Assembly (NCBI GenBank): GCA_910589415.1
Contig: OU342631.1
Span: forward strand, 11,222,001 to 11,286,000
Direction of reading: 5' to 3'
DNA: 64,000 nt
Source: Malachius bipustulatus
Taxonomy: Eukaryota; Arthropoda; Insecta; Coleoptera; Melyridae
Numbering within the stretch: the stretch's first letter is position 1; each line of letters opens with the position of its first letter. Below are positions 31,691 through 43,188 of this stretch, piece by piece. The position numbers and the translations under genes are program-made. The notes beneath the pieces were generated by a model. That model was given only the letters and a program-made list of their open reading frames with translations, was not told where the DNA came from and ran no database searches.

Positions 31691-33960
31691 GGGTGCTCCG
31701 AGTTTAAAATGCCCCACGAAAAAACCTGTTAGGATTCTCAAACCGTTTCTGTTCAGTTTGGCACAGGCTTTAAATCTGTTTTGGTTGTATTTTTTTTTGT
31801 TGTTGTAAATGTAAGCAATAATTCGAGCTGTCTTAATCCTTCTTTGCAGTTCTTTCCAGAGGTTTTCTCTTTGAGTTTCCTCTTCTTTCTTTGAGTGTTG
31901 AAGATAGGGGGAAAGGATTAGGGGAACGGGGTGTCGCAAAAACAGCCTTAAAGTTAGAGGTTTTCAGAATCTCCAGGTTTGGTAATTTTGTTGACCAATT
32001 TTTCTAAAGTGTGCTTGGAGTTAACAAAGCCCTGTGAGGAAACCTGTTAGGATTCTAAAACCGTTTTTGTATAGTTTGGCCCAGGCTTTAAATCTGTTTT
32101 GGTTGTATTTTTTTTGTTGTTGTAAATGTAAGCAATAATTTGAGCTGTCGTAATCCTTCTTTGCAGTTCTTTCCAGAGGTTTTCTCTTTGAGTTTCCTCT
32201 TCTTTCTTTGAAAGTTGAGGATAGTGGGAAAGGATTAGGGGAACGGGGTGTCGCAAAAACAGCCTTGAAGTTAGAGGTTTTCAGAATCTCCAGGTTTGGT
32301 AATTTTGTTGACCAATTTTTCTAAAGTGTGCTTGGAGTTAACAAAGCCCCGTGAGGAAACCTGTTAGGATTCTAAAACCGTTTTTGTATAGTTTGGCCCA
32401 GGCTTTAAATCTGTTTTGGTTGTATTTTTTTTGTTGTTGTAAATGTAAGCAATAATTTGAGCTGTCGCAATCCTTCTTTGCAGCTCTTTCCAGAGGTTTT
32501 CTCTTTGGGTTTCCTCTTCTTTCTTTGAGTGTTGAAGATAGGGGGAAAGGATTAGGGAAACGGGGTGTCGCAAAAGCAGCCTTGAAGTTAGAGGTCTTCA
32601 GAATCTCCAAGTTTGGTCATTTTTTTGACCAATCTTGCTAAGGTGTGCTCCGAGTTTAAAGTGCCCCGTGAGAAAACTTGTTAGGATTCTCAAACCGTTT
32701 TTGTTCAGTTTAACACAGGCTTTAAATCTGATTTGGTTGTATTTTTTTGTTGTAAATGTAAGCAATAATTCGAGCTGTCTTAATCCTTCTTTGCAGTTCT
32801 TTCCAGAGGTTTTCTCTTTGAGTTTCCTCTTCTTTCTTTGAGTGTTGAAGATAGGGGGAAAGGATTAGGGGAACGGGGTGTCGCAAAAACAGCCTTAAAG
32901 TTAGAGGTTTTCAGAATCTCCAGGTTTGGTAATTTTGTTGACCAATTTTTCTAAAGTGTGCTTGGAGTTAACAAAGCCCTGTGAGGAAACCTGTTAGGAT
33001 TCTAAAACCGTTTTTGTATAGTTTGGCCCAGGCTTTAAATCTGTTTTGGTTGTATTTTTTTTGTTGTTGTAAATGTAAGCAATAATTTGAGCTGTCGTAA
33101 TCCTTCTTTGCAGTTCTTTCCAGAGGTTTTCTCTTTGAGTTTCCTCTTCTTTCTTTGAAAGTTGAGGATAGTGGGAAAGGATTAGGGGAACGGGGTGTCG
33201 CAAAAACAGCCTTGAAGTTAGAGGTTTTCAGAATCTCCAGGTTTTGTAATTTTGTTGACCAATTTCGCTTAAGTCTTCTTCGAGCTAACAAAGTCTCGTG
33301 AGAAAACCTGTTAGGATTCTCAAACCGTTTTTGTTCAGTTTGGTACATGCTTTAAACCTTTCTTGGTTGTATTTTTTTTGTAAATGTAAGCAATAATTTG
33401 AGCTATCGTAATCCTTCTTTGCAGTTCTTTCCAGAGGTTTTCTCTTTGGGTTTACTTTTCTTTCTTTGAGTGTTGAAGATGGAGGGAAAGGATTAGGGGA
33501 ACGGGGTGTCGCAAAAGCAGCCTTGAAGTTAGAGGTCTTCAGAATCTCCAGGTTTGGTCATTTTGTTGACCAATTTCGCTAAAGTGTTCTTCGAGCTAAC
33601 AAAGTCTCGTGAGAAAACCTGATAGGATTCTCAAACCGTTTTTGTTCATTTTGGCACAGGCTTAAATCTGTTTTGGTTGTATTTTTTTGTTGTAAATGTA
33701 AGCAATAATTTGAGTTGTCATAATCCTCCTTTGCAGTTCTTTCCAGAGGTTTTCTCTTTGGGTTTCCTCTTGTTTTTTTGGGCGTTGAAGTTAGGAGGAA
33801 AGAGTTAGGGGTGAAGTTAGAGGTCTAGCACAAGCAGCTTGAAGATAGAGGTCTCTTCAGAATCTACAAGTTTGGTCATTTTGTTGACCAGGTGAGGAAA
33901 CCTGTTAGGATTCTTAAACCGTTTTTGTTGAGTTTGATACGGGCTTCAAATCTCTAGTGA
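31691..33960 (-). repeat. Tandem array of seven about 315-bp units with higher-order structure
   Basis: The anchor gtaagcaataattygagctg occurs at 31811, 32128, 32445, 32758, 33075, 33386 and 33698 (spacing 317, 317, 313, 317, 311, 312). Each unit includes a gaaaggattaggggaacggg block and ccagaggttttctctttg. Units 1 to 2 and 4 to 5 are nearly identical to each other but not to their neighbours, so a three-unit block of 947 bp was duplicated recently. On the minus strand each unit can be read as MRHPVPLILS...ILTG, the pre-finger part of a non-LTR polyprotein; the last unit in minus-strand order runs into the tail at 31497..31690. Probably not translated today. Confidence 0.85.
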
Positions 33961-34826
33961 GAATCGATATAATTTGATAGCTTGGGATATTTAATGACAC
34001 AGGGGTTCTCAATAGTGTAAGTTTCATAGGAAAAAATAAGTATGAAGCCATTAAATCTCAGAAATTATAGATACCTATAACATTTTATTCACAATATCGC
34101 CTTCTCCTTAAGGGCATAAAGTATATTTTATTGCCTTTAAAGGACTAGTTTGTACCTCGTGAAAGTAAGTAGTTTTCAGTTCAAAATAGAACATAATTGA
34201 CTAAAACTATAATTCAAGTCCGAACTAGAGAAAACTGGGAACAGTGAAGCTAGCAGAAAATAAATGATGGGTGAAATATTACTTATTTGAATTCCAAGTT
34301 CTGTTAATTGCAATTCTCCAACTCAGCACGGGATGATTTACATAAAACATTTTGAATCATGAGCTTTTGATTAACAATCTTGTTTATTTTAGAGGAAAAC
34401 TTCAAAGAACAATTCAAATACTGGAGAGCTTCAAAGGTCAACAGAGTGAATTTGTTTTGCCTCTTAATTAATATATTTCAGAACCATGTTTTTAATTACT
34501 TACTTCTTTTTGTAGAATTGGAAAATTAATTCTTTTGTGGTTTAAATGAAGTCGTGAAAAACGATAAGTATCTGGCTGCAATTTTAATTATTTAAACAAC
34601 AAGGTAACTCTTCACCGAGTCTCAGAGGCCATGACGTAGGTATATTCACAATTCCCACATTTTATATTAACTTAAAATAAAAATTGTAGCGAGCATTAAG
34701 GGCAATCAATAAACAAAAGAAATATGATATGTTCATATTCAAAGAGAAATGTGCTGGTTCATAATGAAAAGATAATGAATAATAATCAAAGTTCCTCAAT
34801 ATCAATACAAGAAAATCCCACAAACT
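33961..34826. other. Possible LTR-like segment preceding a primer-binding-site match
   Basis: AT-rich with several AATAAA-type signals close to 34690 to 34710. If the 34827..34844 match is a true primer-binding site, the LTR would end near 34820, but its start and target duplication could not be fixed. Confidence 0.3.
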
Positions 34827-34844
34827 TGGGGGCTCGTCCGGGAT
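34827..34844 (+). promoter_or_regulatory. tRNA-Pro primer-binding-site match (LTR-retroelement relic)
   Basis: tgggggctcgtccgggat is an exact 18-nt complement of the 3' end of eukaryotic tRNA-Pro including CCA. An 18-nt match ending with the CCA complement is what a reverse-transcribing LTR element needs for priming, and is not expected from a nuclear tRNA gene, which lacks CCA. No gag or pol was recognised downstream to 36 kb, so only the 5' end of an element, or a fragment, remains. Confidence 0.55.
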
Positions 34845-35926
34845 TTGAAGAATTCCATCGTGTAAGTGTAGTCCATAAGGATTCCATAATTTCCTCAAGG
34901 ATTCTGCGAGGTCCTTTTTAATTTCGCATTAATAAATGAAGTAGGTACACCTAAATTGGTGTAATATTACAGTACTTAATATTAATCTAAAGCGTAATTA
35001 AGAAGTCATTCCAGATTTATAATTTATTTTATACCTACTGCCAAAAATGTTTTGTAGCTTTTATTTTATGAAAGCTGTAATTACCCAACGGAAGTCAGTT
35101 ATTATTTTTAATTATTCCATGCCTCGGATGCCACGTTAAATGGCCGTCTCCCTGAGGTAGAGTGCCACGTCTCTAACGACCAATAGAGGTAAAGTGTGAT
35201 AAATAGGACACAAAAGAACCTTTCAGTTTCCCAGTCTATAATTATTAATGCCTGTACAATTGCTCAAAAGGTCAAGGGCCCCTATTTAAACAAAAAATGA
35301 TAAGGAGAATCAGCCAGTCATCAGTCAGTCAAAATCTTTGATGATTATACGAAACAAGTAAATAAACTCCTTCATGATTAAGGAGTCCTTCTTGTTGAAT
35401 GGTAAGAAATATGTACCCATTTACTTCCTCAATGCATGCCTCCCTCAAGAATAATCTTCACCATCAATCACGAGGAATAGCTCCTACAGGTAAATTATCT
35501 GATAATATCCCGGCCGACCGGAGTCCTGACAGGAGCATGTGCCAACACGCCGGCCAAGGCTGAGGATTTTTCTATACTCCACGTAAACAAGCGGTTAAAG
35601 AGTAATTTATCATCATAACTTTTGCCCCGCCATAAAATCCCTGTCGTATTTCACCGGCCGGCCCTAATCTGGACAAACTCAATAAAGGCAGTTTTTATTT
35701 ACTATCTAACTGTCAAGGTTATCATTAGTTCGCTGCAGTCGATCTATATCCATTACTTGACCTAACTTTGATTTTGCCCTCGATGGAAGGTCGAGCATGA
35801 GATTGAAAAATGATAATCTATAGGGTCTGGCTTTGATTTAGAATGGACCGTGAAAAGAGGTGGCCTGGAATAACGTGTCTGTTTTGAATTGATTTGAATT
35901 AGGCTAAATAAACTGACCTGGTTTTA
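34845..35926. other. No gene recognised
   Basis: Contains a few GC-richer patches (35510 to 35660 with cggccgaccgg and ccggccggcc) but no readable domain, tRNA or clear repeat boundary. Confidence 0.4.
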
Positions 35927-36069
35927 TAAAAAAAATTAGCAATAAGTGAATTTTTCTCTTAGTTCGGGAACTTAATCGCGGCGGAGCCAATCAGAGGTGC
36001 CTCGGCGGGGAATCGAACCCCAGCCCTTTTGATTACGCGTCAAGTGCTCTTACCACAAAGCTACAGGGC
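35927..36069 (-). mobile_element. tRNA-derived SINE
   Basis: Minus strand from 36069: GCCCTGTAGCTTTGTGGTAA is an A-box-like D-arm region, and GGTTCGATTCC is an intact B box. The cloverleaf is imperfect: the base before the would-be anticodon is G instead of U, and the acceptor stem has two mismatches. The tRNA-like part ends near 35998, continues for about 60 nt and finishes at a run of Ts (35935 down to 35928). This fits a pol III-transcribed SINE rather than a functional tRNA gene. Confidence 0.65.
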
Positions 36070-36231
36070 TTGCTGCAATTAGTGAGTCAGATCGGCAATA
36101 CGCATTTTCTTGTCTCAGTCCTGGAATCTGAAACGAAAATTGGTAACAACCGGAATACGAATTTATGTATCTACTCTGTATTTGCAAGAGATATGTAAGT
36201 GAATCATTATTATTGAATTTTTTTTTTTCAG

Positions 36232-37162
36232 CAAACTGTGATGACCCACAAAGAACGATACATGCATTATCCAGAAGTCCCCGAGGCCTAGTCTTGGGAA
36301 CCCTAGAACCAGAGCTGTGCTATCCAGGATACCTGATGGCTGAATACTATAACACCACACTAGTAACCTGGAATTGTCCATTGGTATGAAATATTTTTTA
36401 TCTCTTTCAATCTTGATTGCTTTAAAATCATAGCTTTTCTTTTTACTGCATATTGCTTCTCATCATTGTTGAGTCCTACAGCAAATGGTTTGAATAAGTC
36501 CCGGTTATCACTAATTCAACCACCATAGAAGCCGCCACTGCAATTTACAAGATTTTTTGCAAGGTTTGGCGCGCCAACAGCCATTGTATCTGACAATGGC
36601 AAGCAATTTGTATGTCTACAAATCTGCAACTACCAAAAAAGACTATTGTCATTAAAAAATTGGTCAGAATTTTAGACCGGGAACAATAATAGAGAGATTT
36701 TCATATTATATATTAGATGGTACTTTGTATGGTACTTTTGTTGCATGACTTGCGGAAGAATCATACTTACATGGAGTAAATGATTTGCTTTTCTCGAAAA
36801 AAGATACCTATATGGTTATGATCCTGAAAATGTAATTCACCATCCTAATGTATAGGTACCGATGACGTCGTTCGTATAATAAAACTAAATCCCTGTAATG
36901 AAAGCATCATGTGAATAGACACGGAATCCTATATGTCAATACGAAGCCAATAATACACATCAACGTACCTTTCACAAATAACGCAGTAATTAATCCCTGT
37001 TCCAGGAGTCCTCGGGCGATCGCCAGGTGATCAATAACGGTAGCCAAAGTCTCGGTCTCCAGGGATCAAGACGACTGAGTCCACAGATTTCGACAATCAC
37101 GGCGGCATTTGCCAGAGTCCTGGCTCGCATGAAGTGGAAATCGGTGGCCATAATTGCCGGCG
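36232..37162 (+). CDS. Receptor extracellular (ANF-receptor-like) domain, two internal exons, partial gene
   Basis: Exons 36232..36383 (152 nt) and 37006..37162 (157 nt). The first follows a polypyrimidine tract and CAG; donors are GTATGA and GTGAGT; the junction is phase 0 and both read open. Exon 1 begins NCDDPQRTIHALSRSPRGLV and includes LEPELCYPGYLMAEYYNTTL then TWNCP, with three cysteines. Exon 2 ends STITAAFARVLARMKWKSVA then IIAG. The pattern of a GPxCxxxG-like block, YYNTxLVxWxCP, and FARVLxxMxWxSVAII is typical of type I periplasmic-binding (ANF-receptor) domains, and best fits the ectodomain of an insect receptor guanylyl cyclase. No upstream exon, transmembrane, kinase-homology or cyclase exon was found in the window, so introns must be long or the gene is broken. 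Family-C GPCR is the alternative. Confidence 0.6.
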
Positions 37163-37604
37163 GTGAGTGATAATAGCCATAATATCTCTTTACGTAATTA
37201 AATTCGGAAGATTATCTATATCCGTGGAAATATGTCCAGTTTAATTAAATCTCCTATCTGCTTTATATTTTCAAAGGAACTCTGAGAGAGAAAATCACAG
37301 ATCATTTATTATTTCTAATAGGTGCTTAGTTTAAAAGCTGGATGGAAACGGTTTTTAATTCTGAAAGGAAATTAAACTCTTTATGTTTGCAGTTATGTAT
37401 ATTTAAAATCGAGGGTTGAGAGAAGCATATGAATATTTTTTCTATGGTTGTACAGTACATAATTCGGAAACTGTTGAGCTTTTTCAGCAGCCAAAACGTT
37501 TAATGTATAAGCTCCAGTACTGGCCAGAAATGTTGACGAAATTCTTTGGAAAATTCTGCTTTTAACGTCGGTTTTAACGTCGGAAAGTATAGACCTTGAG
37601 CAGA

Positions 37605-38275
37605 TGGTCGTAGGCTTCTATGGCGGGCCTTGAGCTGGCTGGCTTGCTGGTTACAAGGATAGATCTGGCCTTAGTTCAAGATTAGCGTCTGCCGGTGTAT
37701 AAGCTGCCTCGATATAATTGATGAAGAGTCGTAGGAGAGAAAGTAGGAGAGAAAAAATTACTCGGGAACGTATAACATACGTTACATACTCCCCTAACCC
37801 GGTAGAAAAATTTTTGAACGAAGGATGAGAGATCAAGTTTTTTATAAAGACCTTAAGCAAGCAGCGGTGAAACTTACTCTGCGCTTGGAGGTTATTATAA
37901 ATGGAGGTCGTGTTCAGAAATTTGATGGTCGTGGGCTTCTATGGCGGGCCTTGAGCTGGCTGACTTGCTGGTTCCAAGGATAGATCTGGGCCTAGTTCAA
38001 GAGTAGGTAACGTCTGTCGGTGTATAAGCTGCCTCGATATAATTGATGGAGAGTCGTGGGAGAGGAAGTAGGATACTCGGGAACGTATAATATACGTTAC
38101 ATACTCCCGTAACCCGGTAGAAAATTTTTTGAGCGAAGGATGAGAGATCAAGTTTTTTATAAAGACCTTAAGCAAGCAGCGGTGAAACTTACTCTGCGCT
38201 TGGAGGTTATTTTCAACGCTTGGCCGTGTTGGGAAATTGGATGGTCGTGGGCTTCTAATATGGCGGGCCTTTTCT
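37605..38275. repeat. Tandem duplication, about 320 to 330 bp, two units plus a fragment
   Basis: Units start at gatggtcgtaggcttctatg (about 37605) and gatggtcgtgggcttctatg (about 37923); a third partial start, with ctaatatggcgggcc, is near 38242. Shared interior blocks include gctgcctcgatataattgat, cgggaacgtataa, catactccc, and aagcaagcagcggtgaaact. Units differ by small indels. Minus-strand frames inside are by-products. Confidence 0.85.
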
Positions 38276-39100
38276 CTTATGAGTAGGAGTAGGAACATTT
38301 TTCTCCGTAATCTTTTTCTTGCTTCAAAGCGCTGAAGCACCGCAATAAAGATTACATTAATGGTGGGTTTGTCTCGAAAAAAAAATTGACTCAAGTTTGG
38401 GAATTATAAAAAAAAAACTTGTTTCCAATGCTGAAGAGTGGCGTTGCACACGGAATTTTCATGAATTAAAGCGGAACAATTCTATTGTAACATATCTACT
38501 GGATTAGTTTAATTTAATTTTGTGATAAAACTGAAATAATTACCGCACTAGTCTGTTTATCGCTACATTATCCATCAGGTTCTGACAAGCCATTAAATTT
38601 TATTTCCCTTGTTCTCGTTCGGATCGGTTTTGTGTTCCTGTCAAATAATAATGTCCGAGTGGTTTTATGTGTACTGCTAAATACCTGATGACCTATAAAA
38701 CCTTTTACAGCGTGTACTACAGCGCAAGAGGAAAGCAGGGATTTCATCTGGAAAATGAGTTTTCAGTTAGTCCTGATCTTTTCTATACCTACGGACGTGT
38801 CCGGTCAAATCGATATTCATGCGGTTTGGTCTTGGGTTTATTAAAAAAAGGTACATTTACTTTATTTAATTCTTCATGAAAATCAATTAATAAAAATTTG
38901 AGAGCGTAATAATTTGTTGAATAGCTGTGCTCAAAATAAAATAATTTTGAAAAACGAAATTCAATAAGCTAATTAGAGAGGTGTGATTTATTAATTTCTT
39001 TTCTCTAATAAGAGACATCCAGCTCAAACAGATTTATCTGAATTTTCTCCAGAATGATTTAGCTGACTTACCCACTGAAAAATGGATCGTGTAAGTGGTT
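38276..39100. other. No gene recognised
   Basis: A short plus-strand frame (38667..38879) has no recognised domain and lacks splice support; sequence otherwise AT-rich and featureless. Confidence 0.4.
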
Positions 39101-39420
39101 CAGTAGATGAATGTGGCTGCAAATGGATGTAGCTCCTGCATAAGGCGGAAAAATTGATCGAAGTGATTCGTGCAACGTGACTTATTCAGAGGAATGGATT
39201 GGTATAGACACTAGACAAGGTTGCATCGCCTTTGCCTTTACGATTTCCTGATCTCATCCTCTGCGATTTATTTCTCTGGAGTCACCTGAAGTGAAATCCT
39301 CAGAGTAAGGACTCTACAACTCGCTTTACGAATGTGAATGAACTAAGATAAAGAATTAAATGCCTCCGTGTGTGAAAGTGACGTCCTTAGTTCTCACGTT
39401 GCTATGTTAGAAGTGAGCTT
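39101..39420 (+). pseudogene. Degenerate mariner-like DDE transposase fragment
   Basis: Across frameshifts the plus strand reads WLQMDVAPA, then a shifted region, then LPLRFPDLILCDLFLWSHLK. These correspond to the WxQxDGAPxH and PPRSPDLxxxDFFLWxxxK motifs that hold the second and third catalytic acids of mariner-like (DUF4817-linked) transposases. Stops and frameshifts rule out function. No terminal repeats were identified. Confidence 0.6.
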
Positions 39421-39804
39421 TTCCTTCCAATATTTATCACGAATTAGAATAATTAACAACAAATTTAATTATTTTTGGGATGTTCGTTCGTTTCAAATAA
39501 ATAGATAATTCCAAAAACTATTTCTCAACCTCATTATGCACGAACCAAAATCCCGCAAATAATTCAAGAAAATTCAAATTATCACAGGAAGGTTCAACAA
39601 AAACTTATCCAAAAAGATTTTTAATAGTACAAAAATTCTATTTATTGTGTTGTAAGAATCAAAATTAAATTAAGTGAGAGTAAAAAACGGAAAAATCGGA
39701 CATTTTTTATGTTTTTAAATGGCACATCTTGTATATTATTGCATTATCATATTTCCTTAGAAAATTCAGTAATAATGGTTTTTGATTTTTTGAGGTACCT
39801 ATTA

Positions 39805-39981
39805 AGTGAAAATCCCAAATTTCCATTTTGAAAGCAGCTTACAACTATTATTTACAGAAGTATATAAGTACCAAATACGAAAACATATGAAAATTTGCAA
39901 CAGGGACATGTAAGCCGATTTGTAAATCGTGAGCTATTTTCCAGGAAAGCTGCTTTCAAAACGAAAATTGTGATTTTCACT
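39805..39981. repeat. Inverted-repeat remnant
   Basis: agtgaaaatcccaaatttcc with attttgaaagcagctt at the left and aagctgctttcaaaac with ttgtgattttcact at the right pair with several mismatches over about 37 bp, around a 105-bp spacer. Probably the core of a decayed foldback element. Confidence 0.5.
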
Positions 39982-40089
39982 TGTTTAAAACTCACAAACT
40001 ACTCAATTAAAATTGCAACTGTAAAAATACTTCCAATTGAATTCTCTCAGGCAAATTAAATAAAAATAAATTGACCTGTTTTCTACCAA

Positions 40090-40600
40090 GGTGATGAAAT
40101 GCGACACCAGTTTAATTTTTTTTTCAAATTCCGAGATTAAACTGAAAATTCCGACATAAAACTCGGAATTACGACTTAAAAAAACTGAGAATTTCAACTT
40201 AAAACTCTGAATAAAATTGTAAAACATTATTTCATATAAATCTTGCGCATTTTTTGTTGCATAATACAAATTTACAATAAAAAGTTAGAATTGCTATTTT
40301 ATATTTTAAAGTTACTCCCACTCCCTATCAGAGGGAGAGGGGTGCAGGGGTGGTTTATGTGTTCAAACGATATCCCTTATCGAACTAAACCACTTTTATA
40401 GAAAACATGTTTCCGCAAAGTGATCACTTTTCTACATATTGGGAGAAATGAGCAAAATCAAATTTTCTCGATTACAGCGCCATCTGTACATAATAATATC
40501 GCAAAAAAATTTTCACATAAATCTTACGCATTTTTTGTTGCCGAGTACGAATTCGCAATAAAAACAGAGTTGTCGTGCAAAAGTTCAAAGCGCATACTTA
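40090..40600 (-). repeat. Composite repeat, inverted copy (ttccgag array plus satellite)
   Basis: Reverse-orientation partial copy of the sequence at 47026..47775. It begins with gcgacaccagtttaattttt, the complement of the 47.7-kb end ctggtgtggcg. It continues through a short ttccgag/ctcggaatt-type array (40118..40215) and then into the satellite unit whose start, gatggcgctgtaatcgag, appears here as its complement near 40470 to 40490. Confidence 0.65.
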
Positions 40601-41066
40601 CTTTTCGAGATATTTAAAAATTTCAGGTTATTTTTATCTCCAGGGAATCACCCGGTATATTTTTTGGGCGAATCGGAAATTTGAAGTCGATTCTGAGAAA
40701 ATTTCAGGAGTGAATTTTGCAGGATGAGGGCGTTAGATCGAATCCTGTACTCACATAAGTGCGATAACAATGTGTATATCGCACAAATTTTTATCTACAA
40801 TCATTAGAAATCAATTATTTTTATCTTCATTGATTTATTCAGATATTCCCTCATTTTAGGTATCTCAAAGCAGCCGCTGCAAAAATTATTATGATATCTC
40901 TTCGGTCATCTCTTTTACTTGATAAATCGAGAGTAACATATACGAGTTGACGTATGATGGCAGATACGAGAAATAATGTGCCAAGAAAAAGGTAAAAGAT
41001 GTTTTAAATGAAAAGGCCAGGTCAGCGTATTTTGTATTTTTGAGATTTAAATGTTTTATTTCATAC

Positions 41067-41969
41067 TATAGTTATTTATGTATCAAGGGAGTTATGAGGA
41101 TGTTAATTACAGAGGGCAACATATTGCAATCCCGAGGGATTGTTAAGTTGCCCGAGGTTATTAACATCTAATAACTCCCGTGATACATAATCTATTTTAT
41201 TTTATACTAAATGAAATATAAAAACGAAATCTGTTGGTTTTTAAAATTAAACGAATGTTTTTAATAATTGAGTAACCATGATTATTGATTACCATGGATA
41301 CATCAGCTGGAAAGTTTGTAGAAAATGACATATGAAATCCAAATATTCAACCAACAATGCAATAACAAAAGCAACATCCAATGGTTACCAGAATTAAACC
41401 AATAGTAATATTAGAATTAGAGGGAGTTATGGATTCATAACATTCCCAAGGGAGTTATGAATATGTTTATAGTTACGGTAACCAAGCGTTTATCTAGTTA
41501 TAATGTATTAGTATGAAATAAATATATTATAACTAGATAAATGCTTGGTCACCGTAACTATAAACATATTCATAACTCCCTTGGGACTGTTATGAATCCA
41601 TAACTCCCTCTATTATTACTATTTGTTTAATTTTGGTAACCATTGGATGTTGGTTTTGTATATTGCATTGTTGGTTGAATATTTGGATTTCATATGTCAT
41701 TTTCTACAAACTTTCCAGCTGATATATCCATGGTAATCAATAATCATGCTTACTCAAAAACATTCGTTTAATTTTAAAAAACGACAGATTTCGTTTTTAT
41801 ATTTCATTTTATATGAAATAAAATTAATTATGTAGCACGGGAGTTATTGGATGTTAATAACCTCGGGCAACTTAACAATCCCTCGGGACTAACGTCCCTC
41901 GGGATTGAAATATGTTGCCCTCTCTGTAATTAACATCCTCATAACTCCCTTGATACATAAATAACTATA
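41067..41969. mobile_element. 0.9-kb near-perfect palindrome (foldback element)
   Basis: Arms of about 440 bp meet near 41518. The outer ends are tatagttatttatgtatcaa and its complement at 41969. Inner landmarks mirrored on both sides are ggttattaacatc-type, aaacattcgtttaat-type and gtttatctagttataatgta-type blocks. The arms are about 90 percent or more alike, with small indels, for example an extra acgtccctcgggattg-like insertion in the right arm. Several gggagttatg motifs recur within each arm. No open frame. TA or AT flanks are ambiguous. Confidence 0.85.
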
Positions 41970-42939
41970 ATAACCATACGCTAGTTTGTTGATAGATGTC
42001 TTAGCGTACTAGTGCGGTAATATGGATTCTTACCTATCTTAAATGGGTAGGATAAGTGCTCTTTATCTAATGATTGTAGATAAAGTAGATAACCTTTCTT
42101 TTTCTTTTACATTTCTCTATATTTTTTTTACATTTTTTCCCTTTCTGAGTCGGTTTTACTCCACGGCCGCTTGGGAAGGGTATTAAATCCGTAAGACCAA
42201 TTATTTTGTGACAGTCGTCAAAAGCTTTTGTTATTTTTTTTTTTTTTGCTGACAGTCGAATTATTTTTCTAGAAACAATCGAGAAAAAATGTGGTGTTAT
42301 ACTTTATGATGTCTTAATGTGATAAGAAGTAGGTACCTATACACCGTTCACATATTAAAAAAGAACTAGGTGGCCATGAACTTTTGTTTTTAGGTTTGCA
42401 AAAATGAAAACTCCCTAGATCTCGATTGACAATATCAGCTGATCGAGATATTAAAGGTTAAGTAAACACTGACATTTGTCAAATCACTCAAATTGTCTCA
42501 GCTGATTAACAGCCTTGTTGTCTAATTGAAGTTTTAGAAGAAGGGGTATCTAGGATAGGTAATTTTTTACTCTGATCAATTTTTTTCAAACTGACAAATA
42601 AAATTATTAAATTTTTGACATTTTAAATTTCGAAAGAGCAAAATGACGAAAATAATATCTTTAGATGGATAAATCCACATTAGGAAAGCATTTCAATGAT
42701 TAAGATCTAGAAAGTCCAAACTTGAGCAAACATTTAAGTCATTCTCTGAAGGTAAAATATATTTGGGATGTAAGTATTAAGTAAAATATGTGTATCTGCT
42801 AAATTGCTAGTAATGCGGTCTCTGATAGTATTTGGTATTGGTATTTGGTATTTTAACTAAATGTGAGAGATGGTTTATTAGGTCCCAAACACTGAAGCCA
42901 GCGGGCTTATTGTATTTCTCACATTTAGATTCTCCTTGA
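41970..42939. other. No feature recognised
   Basis: AT-rich sequence with a 17-nt T-run near 42233 and no supported gene. Confidence 0.4.
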
Positions 42940-43188
42940 TTAGAAGAGCTCCGTTCCTTTGACAAGGTTTAGCAGCCCGCTAACCAAGGTTTTTACCGCT
43001 AGATGGCTCCCGGGACTGATTGGTCCCAGGACCGCATAGCGTGTTCGTGCGAGTGCTGGACACTCGAATATCACATGAGAAGCTGTCTCGGGTCTCTGAT
43101 AGTAGTCAGACCGTGTATTAGCAAGTATTATTATTAGACAGGTCAAATGTGAAATTACACATTTGGGCAGCCCGCCTAAAACAGGCAC
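42940..43188 (-). pseudogene. C-terminal fragment of a jockey-group non-LTR polyprotein
   Basis: The minus-strand frame includes ETASHVIFECPALARTRYAV followed by a hydrophobic LVSGLLNLVKGTELF ending at a stop. This is the typical post-RNase H tail (ETAxHxLxECPALxxxR, then LLxFxKxT). Sequence N-terminal to ETASH does not align with the expected CRLC finger, so the fragment is short and its start is damaged. Confidence 0.65.

Noticed and set aside
31682..33348. Family of 69 to 126-codon proteins on the minus strand
   Set aside because: Repeated frames of a tandem array derived from a retrotransposon tail, not separate genes.
35998..36069. Functional tRNA gene
   Set aside because: Acceptor mismatches and a missing U before the anticodon indicate a tRNA-derived SINE head instead.
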